14,759 bases of DNA, from NCBI GenBank assembly GCA_001969505.1, contig LSSK01000965.1, forward strand, positions 1-14,759. The letters are read 5' to 3'. The notes beneath the pieces are model-generated. The model worked only from the letters and a program-made list of their open reading frames with translations. It was not told the origin of the DNA and did no database searches. A program made the translations under genes and the position numbers. Every line of letters starts with the position of its first letter. Position 1 is the stretch's first letter. Below are positions 8,763-14,759 of the stretch, one piece after another. Source of the DNA: Zancudomyces culisetae. Lineage: Eukaryota > Kickxellomycota > Harpellomycetes > Harpellales > Legeriomycetaceae.

Positions 8763-9848
8763 ATGTGGTTATTTGGTAAAAGAGATACTAAAGTGTCACC
8801 CAAGGATGCAATAATATCCCTGCGAAGCAATCTGGAGCTACTAAACAAAAAAGAAGAGCATTTAAATCGAAAAATAGAAGACGAACTTAGAATTGCCAAG
8901 GCAAATGCGACAAAAAACAAATCAGGTAAATTTAATACTACTTTTCCTATCTTTTATCACTAATGACAGGAATGGAGCAGGATGTTTAGTAGACTAAAAA
9001 GAATGAGAAAAACTGTACTAATACGATTCATGTAAATTGATAGCATCGCTGGCGGCACTGAAAAAGAAGAAAATGTTGACAGAGCAGCTAGAAAAAATCC
9101 AGGGAAGTATCATGACGCTGGAAACGCAGATAATATCGATAGAAGGGGCAAATATCAACCTGCAGACAATGAAGGCAATGAAGCAAGGAGCTACTGCGAT
9201 GAAACATATTCACAAAGAAATGTAAGTTTCCTTACCTTCCCTTTTTTTTCTTCCAGAATTAAAGAATGCGAATGGCGTTTTTTTCTTTTTCGTATGGTGT
9301 TACAGTGCTGGCCGATGAAAACATGCATAACCAATTTGCTAAAACAATTTTACTTTCTTAAAAAATATTAGGGATGTTGACAAGGTCGATCAAACAATGG
9401 ACGAAATCAGAGAGCAAATGGACATGGCCAACGAAGTTTCGGCAGCAATTGCACAACCTGAAATGCTCGGAGTTGGTGCGGCAGATGTAAGTCGATCGAA
9501 ATGTTTTTATTTCTTTTTCATTGTCATGTTGAGGACAAGTGATAATAATAGCTGATATAACCAATACCAATATTAAAATACAATAAAAAAAATTAGTCCG
9601 AACTGCTTGAAGAACTTGAACAGCTCGAGCAAGAACAACTTGATAAACAGCTTTTGGGTGCAGGAAAGGCGCCTACTACGAGAATAAAGGCTCCACCAAA
9701 AGGTATGGAAAATATATTACTTTGTAGTTTTTGAGAATTAGGAAAATTGTGACTAACTATTGCAATGAAATAAAAAATAGAGGAAGAGCTCGACGAAGAA
9801 GAGGCAGAGCTTGCAGAGCTACGAGAGAGTATGGGTGTTATGAACTGA
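8763..9848 (+). CDS. SNF7: ESCRT-III subunit Snf7 (Vps32), five exons
   Basis: Exons 8763-8925, 9044-9221, 9372-9486, 9597-9702 and 9781-9848 join in frame to a 209-aa protein, matching the usual Snf7 size of about 200-240. Snf7 polymerises on endosomal membranes during cargo sorting into multivesicular bodies and is disassembled by Vps4. Visible family features: N-terminal MWLFGKRD, the basic helix alpha1 ([18 protein letters not shown], 18-34), the ALKKKK run (59-64), the alpha2 stretch [19 protein letters not shown], and [15 protein letters not shown] (115-129). The acidic tail ends [16 protein letters not shown] (191-206), a MIM1-type motif that binds Vps4. Splice phases agree at all four joins: codons are split at introns 1, 2 and 4, and intron 3 is phase 0. 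CTG codons sit at conserved hydrophobic positions, so CTG is Leu here. Convergent with COQ1, 341 bp away. Confidence 0.97.
8926..9043 (+). other. SNF7 intron 1
   Basis: 118 nt, GTAAAT...TTGATAG. The branch point TACTAAT at 9016-9022 lies 27 bases before the exon. The split Ala codon (G/CA) restores [12 protein letters not shown]. Confidence 0.92.
9222..9371 (+). other. SNF7 intron 2
   Basis: 150 nt, GTAAGT...ATTAG. No perfect TACTAAC; TGCTAAAAC (9338-9346) or GCATAAC (9325-9331) could serve as the branch site. The split Met codon (AT/G) gives HKEMDVDKVD, as expected for the family. Confidence 0.9.
9487..9596 (+). other. SNF7 intron 3
   Basis: 110 nt, GTAAGT...AATTAG, phase 0 between GCA GAT and TCC GAA. 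The branch site is weak (CTGATATAAC near 9552-9561). Confidence 0.88.
9703..9780 (+). other. SNF7 intron 4
   Basis: 78 nt, GTATGG...AAATAG, with GACTAAC at 9751-9757 as branch site, 23 bases before the exon. The split Glu codon (G/AG) opens the acidic C-terminal tail. Confidence 0.9.
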
Positions 9849-10189
9849 AGACTTTCAATATTTTTTCTTTTTTTTTATACAGATTCTATTGTTACTACTA
9901 CGAATGAAGTATGGTTGTTATGTTGTTACGACAAACCAGATTTGTTTATTATTGTTTTACCTAACCTCATTTTGTATTGTGTTTTCTTTCTTTTTTTCAC
10001 AAAAAAAGGAGTTTTTGTTTTTTAGCTTTTTTTTTCAAAGGGGTAGAGTTGGTAGAGAGTTTGGTCATTAACATTTAAGATTGTTATTAAATATATAAGT
10101 CTACAAATTCCAAGTGAATAAAAATATGGCAGGAACGAATCAATATAAAAAAGAAAAGAATGTGGGAGGATGGAGGGGGATAGGTAAAA
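9849..10189. other. Convergent 3' spacer between SNF7 and COQ1
   Basis: 341 bp of T-rich then A-rich DNA that must hold both 3' UTRs and polyadenylation sites. Nothing coding-like is seen. An open frame at 9889-10071 is Phe/Ser low complexity from poly-T. Confidence 0.7.
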
Positions 10190-11999
10190 TTAGAACTTTC
10201 TATAAATCAAAGAATGGGTTAAATTAAGCAGTGCCTGTCTTGAAGGCGAAGGAGGCAGCAAACAGAGCGAAGCCATAGCTTTTTCTGCATAAAGATGGAC
10301 AAGAGTGCGTGTCTTTGCCAGGGCTTGGCCGCTGTGAACCAGGTCCCAAGCAATCTTACAGTCATCAGGCTCTTTGAATCGTCGAGCAATCAGGGGACCG
10401 AGAACACCTGGGTTTTCTTGCCAAGCATACAGCACTGGGGCTGTGGCAATTCCCAACTTCATATCAGCTCCTTGGACAGGTTTTCCAGCCACCATTTTGC
10501 TTGTGGTAGTGAAATCGAGCAAATCATCAACAAGCTATATTTATTATTATCAATGTTAGTTTTAGCACTATACCCTCCCCCCCAGATTTTTTTTGTCTTT
10601 TTGGAGGAGAGAAAGGATTTTTGATTAATTATGATTGCATTTCAACAATACTTACCTGAAACGCTATTCCCAGATTCTTTCCAAAAAGGTAGGCCACTTC
10701 TGCGCATTTATCTGAAGTATTTCCCAAAATAGCTGTGGCTCTTGAACTATTAGCAAACAAACTAGCAGTTTTCAAGTAGGTCTTTTGTAGATAGTAGTTG
10801 AATACATCCAGTTCTGATTCATTGAATTTCGAAGAACCAGAATTTCCAAGCTGCTTGAATTCACCTTCCACCAAGTCCATAATAACAGTGGCCAATAATT
10901 CAACTACTTCTGGGTTACGCAGCCTAGCTAGCGACATTGATGCTCGGGCCAAGAAGAAATCCCCAGCAAGAACCGCCATTTTATTTCCAAAAACTTTGTG
11001 TGTGGCAGGCATTCCCCGACGGGTAGCCGCCTGATCTACAATGTCGTCGTGTATCAAACTAGCTGTATGAATAAGCTCGGTTATTTCTGCCAACCGTCGT
11101 TGAGGTGGAAGCACTACGAGACCATATCCATTGTTGCTTGTGGGCAAGTACATGCTTTTACCATTGCTCGCTTCTGCCAACGCTGATCTGATCAATTTGT
11201 CACGTACTACACTATCGTTGTCTAGAGAATTGTCAAATAAACTCACATCCATAAATCTATAGTCCTCTTGATCCATCGATCGTTGCTGTCCAGCAGCATT
11301 TAGTCCACTCGATCCCGCTGCACCACTTGCTGAAATCTCTTGGCGATTTTTAACCATATCGTTGACTGCCTGTGACAGTAATAGTACAACCAATGGCCTG
11401 ATTTGTTTTCCCGTTGATTGGAAGTAGTATTTTGCTACTTTATTCAATGTTGGGTTTTCACTTTCTAGCAGGCGACTTATATTATCGCTCATGTGTCCCA
11501 ACTCCTCTTTGACCAGAGCTATGGGGTCTATTCCCTCCATATCCTTCTTTACCAGCTTGATGGCCTTTTTCAACACCTCCTCATAGCTTTCGCTGTTCAC
11601 TAACTCCAGATTTTGTAATTCAGCTGCAGATGCGCCCTGTAAATCGCTTTCCTTCAAGCCGATTTCGCTCGCGTTAATCGGCTCCTTTATCCATTCCAAC
11701 ATTTTTTCGTAGATTTCTTTATTGGCCTCCATGTTCCCACCAAATAATTGCATGTTTAGTTCAGCTTCATTTATTTTACCTTCAGCAGCCGAGACGCCTG
11801 TTATTGCTGGCTCCAATAGTTTTGGCTTTGATTCATCTTTAAAAGGCAGATTTTTAATTTTTATCGTTTCTTCTACAAACTTGGATAGTTTCAAGTTGAA
11901 TAATGCAAATTTTGCTAGAGGCCTTGTCTTTGTGGGTTGTGGTAGGGTATCTTTTACTCTATATATCGCCTTCTCCACCGATTTCTTCAGAAACGACAT
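10190..11999 (-). CDS. COQ1: Mitochondrial polyprenyl diphosphate synthase (Coq1), two exons
   Basis: Exon 1 (11999 down to 10656, 448 codons) and exon 2 (10534 down to 10190) join in phase 0 to 562 aa. The enzyme builds the polyprenyl tail of ubiquinone from isopentenyl diphosphate in the mitochondrial matrix; tail length cannot be read here. Hallmarks of trans-prenyltransferases are present: GKQIRP (197-202), the first Asp-rich motif HDDIVDQAATRRGMP with DDIVD at 318-322, GNKMAVLAGDFFLARA, and the second motif DDLLDF (451-456), which is formed only across the splice junction. GKPVQGADMKLGIATAP follows it. The N-terminus is basic and matrix-targeting-like. Compared with the roughly 470-aa S. 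cerevisiae enzyme it has an extra, partly acidic N-terminal stretch (about 50-165) and a low-complexity insert (about 218-262). The start is supported by an in-frame TAG 30 bases upstream. Upstream region shared divergently with ATP19. Confidence 0.96.
10535..10655 (-). other. COQ1 intron
   Basis: 121 nt on the minus strand: GTAAGT at 10655-10650, branch AACTAAC at 10561-10555, and TAG at 10537-10535. Removing it joins GIAFQ to LVDDLLDF and restores the second Asp-rich motif. Reading through instead ends the protein after eight foreign residues. Confidence 0.95.
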
Positions 12000-12041
12000 T
12001 GCTAAAAGTGATTTATCTCTATACCTCTAGGTTCAAGGATA

Positions 12042-12066
12042 TGTGTGTGTGTATCTATCTATCTAT
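12042..12066. repeat. GT and TCTA short tandem repeats
   Basis: GTGTGTGTGT followed by three to four TCTA units, directly upstream of the COQ1 start (on its leader or proximal promoter). Confidence 0.85.
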
Positions 12067-12626
12067 GAAGTGGTTGGTGTTCTACCCGCTATATAGTTGC
12101 ATAAAGGTTGTATAGCCTTTTTTTGACTGTATCTTACCTTTATATTTAATTGATTTATATTGCAAGTAGATTTGTGTTTAAGCTGTTATTTTCTGCATCA
12201 GAAAATTTTTTTTCCCTCAAATATCAGGTTTGGCTTGTGTTATAATTAGATTTGGATGAATTTATTTATCAATTGTTTTCTAGCCAATCATTTTTTGAAC
12301 CTCGTAGTAGCTATCTAAACAATTCTAGGCTAGAGTATTCTTTTATCTTGTTATTTAATATTTGCATTAGTAATAGGGACGAAAACAAATCATCCTGCAA
12401 AAAAAGCAGTATATTGATACAATCGTCTAATAAACCCAATATCCGATAATAGACCTTGATGGAGTTTGTCCGTCTTGGTAAGCTAGCAGCTATTAAATTC
12501 ATTTATGGTTCTTTGATCATTATGTTTAAATATCTTTGTTTTTCTCATCAGATAAGGAGAAAAAAAGGGGAGTCAAAACACGCTTTCACTTGAAACCAGT
12601 GTGTTGATTGGATGGTGTGCTTGTAC

Positions 12627-12668
12627 CCACAGCCGTATACCTTTGCGTAGCTAATACTGGTGCTGTGG
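12627..12668. repeat. Inverted repeat CCACAGC...GCTGTGG
   Basis: Perfect 7-bp arms (12627-12633 and 12662-12668) around a 28-base spacer, in a locally GC-richer island between two ATTGG boxes. Confidence 0.55.
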
Positions 12669-12699
12669 TGGATTGGCGAATTAGGGATTCAGTCTATTT

Positions 12700-12737
12700 T
12701 GTCCCTCTTGGAATACTATATAAAAAAAGAGGGGACA
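12700..12737. repeat. Inverted repeat enclosing a TATA-like element
   Basis: The arms TGTCCCTCTT (12700-12709) and AAGAGGGGACA (12727-12737) pair with a single bulged base. The 17-base loop carries TATATAAA (12717-12724). The right arm includes an AGGGG core. Confidence 0.6.
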
Positions 12738-13027
12738 CAGCAAATCATTTTTCAGTACTCATAATAGCAGTTGATAACATAAACTTTAATATCGCAACAT
12801 TATGATGTACGCTGAATACTGAAGCTAATTCATAGAAGAGTGGGGAAGGAGAAGAGGTGACAGCGATAGTGATATACAAAAAAGTTATTAGCACTAAACT
12901 GGGTTGGCAACTTGCTGAAAATAAAAAAGATAGTTTTGTCAAAACAATTTACCAGTGCTGAAAAAATTGAATACAAGAAAAAAAAAGTTTTGTTTTATCG
13001 CCTAAGATTCACATTGTTTTTTTATTC

Positions 13028-13063
13028 GAGGAAGGGGAAGGGGAAGGGGAGGAGGAGAAAGGG
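13028..13063 (+). repeat. GGGGAA polypurine repeat
   Basis: Three tandem GGGGAA/GGGGAG units flanked by GAGG and AGG stretches, ending AAAGGG. It holds three AGGGG cores about 150 bp before the ATP19 start and could form a quadruplex or act as a stress-response element cluster. Confidence 0.7.
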
Positions 13064-13207
13064 ATAAGGCTAAAATCTGGCTGAATTTTCTTTTATCTAA
13101 TTAGTATCAAAAATTTTTATTTGAAGGTCAATAAAAGAAAATAATTAAAAAAGCGAAAGTATTATTATTTTCTTGCATAATTCGAAATAGAAAATTAAAG
13201 AGAAAAA

Positions 13208-13749
13208 ATGGCCGGCGGAGGATTTTACACGATTGCAGGAAGGAAAGTTGCCACCCACCAGGTAAGTTGGAAATCAGATAATCTCATCTTTATAATTGAT
13301 AGCATGAACAATGTTTGAAGGGTTCTTGGAATTATATTGCCTGGGTCTGTTTTTTGTTGAATCACAATTTTATGCCTTGTGACTTAGAGATTGTGTTCAC
13401 GACAGTCCTTAGGGATCTGATCAAGAAAATTTGATCGTTTCCAATTATCGATTTTAACATACAAATTCAAACATGCCTGATAATAACTACAAGTGTCGTA
13501 AACACATCCAGAAATATAGAATTGAAAAATATACTAACTTCTCCTCCCTCACCCTTCTTTTTTGATATGTTTGGATAGTTGGCAATTGGTGGTCTTGTAG
13601 GTTACGGATTGTTGATCAAGGCACTCATGCCAAAACAAAAGGATTTGAAGGCCGATCCACCAATCAAGGCAAGCTCTGATGATGAATTCAAATTTATCGA
13701 GAAATTCATCAAGGAAGCCGAGGCAGAAGATGCAAAGGCACACCACTAA
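13208..13749 (+). CDS. ATP19: Mitochondrial F1Fo-ATP synthase subunit k, two exons
   Basis: Exon 1 (13208-13261, MAGGGFYTIAGRKVATHQ) and exon 2 (13579-13749) join in phase 0 to 74 aa; the S. cerevisiae subunit is 68 aa. The diagnostic join is HQ|LAIGGLVGYGLL, matching the HQLAIG core that opens the single membrane segment (about 19-35) of yeast subunit k. A basic stretch follows (KALMPKQKDLK), then the acidic DDEFKFIEKFIKEAEAEDA, which parallels the DEEKFIENYLKK tail of the yeast protein. Subunit k (formerly subunit i/k) is a small inner-membrane subunit associated with ATP synthase dimers and cristae. There is no cleavable presequence, as usual for this family. It is divergent to COQ1 and convergent with a minus-strand terminal exon 229 bp downstream. 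Confidence 0.94.
13262..13578 (+). other. ATP19 intron
   Basis: 317 nt, GTAAGT...TTGGATAG, with a perfect TACTAAC at 13532-13538 and a pyrimidine-rich stretch before the AG. It is the longest confirmed intron of the window; no ORF or snoRNA box pair is seen in it. Confidence 0.94.
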
Positions 13750-13978
13750 AAGCAAACAAATCATCCAAAATACAATAGTTTTGTTTTGAAGAACGAGACA
13801 ACTAACGTATAATTTTGTGTGCTTTCTAGCCTTCCAAAGTATTTTTTTTTTCATTGTTTGATTAAAGTTTGCTTTTGAAGAATCTAATAAAATACATTTA
13901 TATCGTTTCCCTGAGTATGTTTATGATTATCGTTAATAGTGGCCTACACCACACGTTCATTGGTAGTTGAATTCGGCT
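13750..13978. other. Convergent spacer after ATP19
   Basis: 229 bp with the ATP19 3' UTR (AATAAAA near 13887, T-rich tract near 13845) and the 3' side of the minus-strand exon. Nothing else is seen. Confidence 0.6.
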
Positions 13979-14080
13979 TTACAGAGCATCATTCGCATTA
14001 GTGGGAATATCGGCAATGGTTGATGGACCATATTGGAAGCAAGCAACGCTGTTTTGATTCAAGTAGGAGGTGGAGGAACC
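13979..14080 (-). CDS. Candidate 3'-terminal exon of an unidentified minus-strand gene
   Basis: On the minus strand a pyrimidine-rich stretch ends in CAAACAG at 14081 and is followed by 33 open codons and TAA. The peptide begins GSSTSYLNQNSVACFQYG and ends IADIPTNANDAL. Composition and codon use look protein-like and stand out from the AT-rich flanks. Extending upstream without splicing meets a stop (TAA at 14113-14111) before any ATG, so an upstream exon is required. A possible branch is TTTAAC near 14112-14117. An alternative AG (CAAAACAG, ending at 14049) would shorten the exon. No family recognised. Confidence 0.5.
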   Translation of the reverse strand, partial: GSSTSYLNQNSVACFQYGPSTIADIPTNANDAL

Positions 14081-14293
14081 CTGTTTGAAAGTAATAAATA
14101 GGATAAATTGTTAAAGATTATTTTTTCAATGCGTGAATCTAAAAATAACCGAACGCTTTACATGGCTGATGGTATGATTTGGTGATATACAAGTGCTTCA
14201 AATAATGTTTAGTAGCTATTGATTTTTTATTTTTTACAACAAAGGAAGCTCTGATAAGCCTGCAGTTGTGAAGCATACATATATAATAAATAG

Positions 14294-14540
14294 GAGAAAG
14301 CGAAAAGGATATATCCCGACTTTGGTGTTTCCGATCTACTAGACTGGTATCTCCTAAACACACTCAGCAATCATTCACACTCGTCTACACCAACATCTAC
14401 ACCTCGCTGTGTTGTTGAGGGTGACCCTCGTACTTTTTCATCAATCTCTGAGCTATTGACTCAATTCTCCACCTCTGGCGATCCTGATTACAAGGGGTTA
14501 GAGGCTCAGCTAGCCAAATTGGCGTGTCATCTTTTGTGAT
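14294..14540 (+). CDS. Coding-like plus-strand stretch, 5' end unresolved
   Basis: An open stretch of about 81 codons from after TAG (14291-14293) to TGA (14538-14540), lacking an internal ATG start. The translation contains IYPDFGVSDLLDWYLLNTL and, near the end, ISELLTQFSTSGDPDYKGL then EAQLAKLACHLL, with balanced composition and mixed codon use unlike the flanking AT-rich DNA. An upstream exon is needed. One weak possibility starts at ATG 14129 or 14162 (MAD) and splices at G|GTATGA (14172) to an AAG at 14300; both sites are poor. It may also be a relic fragment. Function not recognised. Confidence 0.4.
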
Positions 14541-14759
14541 GATTTTTTATTTTTACTCATTTTGTGTTTCAATCTTTGCATTTTTGAAGATATTAGTAAA
14601 CAAACCTGCATTTAAGAGCATGGAATTTATTTTGTATTGTATAGAGTTCATTATTGTAAGGCTAGTTTGAATACTGCATGCTGTTAATAATATAGAAAAG
14701 TGTCAATCTTACAAAGAAGCACTTCCAGTTTTGGTTTGTAGTGAAATTGGTGCGACATG
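14541..14759. other. Right-edge AT-rich sequence
   Basis: No plus-strand coding is seen. On the minus strand, 14759-14713 is open in all three frames and is followed by a good 5' splice site, GTAAGA (14712-14707). It could be the upstream exon of the gene ending at 13979. The edge cuts it off. Confidence 0.35.

Larger units (their letters stand above)
12000..13207. promoter_or_regulatory. Divergent COQ1-ATP19 promoter region
   Basis: 1.2 kb between the two start codons. CCAAT-type boxes: CCAATCA (12284-12290, plus), TGATTGG (12605-12611) and ATTGG (12672-12676); TGATTGG matches the TNATTGG core bound by the Hap2/3/4/5 complex. A GTGTGT-TCTA tract lies in the COQ1 leader (12042-12066). AGGGG stress-element cores occur near 12567, 12731 and 13033-13052. 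A TATATAAA stands at 12717-12724. No ORF here looks like protein. Site assignments rest on consensus matching only. Confidence 0.5.

Noticed and set aside
10629-10655. Unspliced COQ1 frame ending in eight extra residues after GIAFQ
   Set aside because: It reads into the intron. The canonical GTAAGT, AACTAAC and TAG restore DDLLDF in exon 2.
10295-11186. Plus-strand open frames within COQ1
   Set aside because: Antisense to conserved prenyltransferase motifs; no independent evidence of coding.
12608-12805. Plus-strand 65-codon open frame in the COQ1-ATP19 spacer
   Set aside because: It spans the inverted repeats and TATA-like element, has a poor start context, and shows no family resemblance.
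13549-13854. Minus-strand 101-codon open frame over ATP19 exon 2
   Set aside because: It overlaps a well-supported exon antisense, and its composition is a reflection of the Lys/Glu-rich subunit k tail.
14139-14363. Minus-strand 74-codon open frame
   Set aside because: Composition is unconvincing and it overlaps the better plus-strand stretch at 14294-14540; it also bridges a candidate intron.
14533-14541. GTGATGA resembling a C/D snoRNA C box
   Set aside because: No D box or terminal stem at a suitable distance; it coincides with the stop codon of the open stretch.
1-14759. tRNA, rRNA, U6 or other housekeeping RNA genes
   Set aside because: Scanning by eye found no cloverleaf with a B-box-like sequence and no U6 ACAGAGA-type motif; a covariance-model scan would be decisive.

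Overview
The window looks like nuclear DNA of a budding yeast (Saccharomycotina). It is AT-rich and its genes carry spliceosomal introns with GTAAGT-type 5' sites, TACTAAC-like branch points and AG 3' ends. One gene encodes ATP synthase subunit k, a small subunit typical of yeasts. CTG falls at conserved hydrophobic positions of SNF7, for example the leucine before the KKKK run, so CTG is read as Leu and this is not a CUG-Ser yeast. Four introns in SNF7, plus introns in COQ1 and ATP19, are more than Saccharomyces-type genomes carry. That points, by inference only, to an earlier-diverging lineage.

Layout. Bases 1-2775 are mostly non-coding, with microsatellites, a G-rich tract, a hairpin and one speculative spliced mini-ORF at the left edge. 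Bases 2776-4716 (+) encode an unrecognised 646-aa charged protein with a folded-looking C-terminal third. Bases 4970-7840 (+) encode a 956-aa helical protein with an Arg-rich, mitochondrial-targeting-like N-terminus. After a 0.9-kb spacer comes SNF7 (8763-9848, +; five exons, 209 aa), the ESCRT-III polymer subunit. COQ1 (10190-11999, -; two exons, 562 aa), the mitochondrial polyprenyl diphosphate synthase of ubiquinone synthesis, lies convergent to it. A 1.2-kb divergent promoter region with three CCAAT-type boxes and two inverted repeats separates COQ1 from ATP19 (13208-13749, +; two exons, 74 aa).

The right end holds two coding-like stretches without resolved 5' ends. One is a minus-strand terminal exon (13979-14080), convergent to ATP19. 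The other is a plus-strand open stretch (14294-14540) that may lie inside an intron of the minus-strand gene.

Three of the five well-supported genes are mitochondrial or probably so: COQ1, ATP19 and, by its N-terminus, the 956-aa protein. COQ1 and ATP19 share a divergent upstream region, so common respiratory control is plausible. SNF7 acts in endosomal sorting and appears unrelated. I see no transposon, tRNA, rRNA or CRISPR array. I found no convincing novel multi-gene system; the freshest material is the unassigned right-end exons, the two unrecognised large proteins and the leader of the 956-aa gene.
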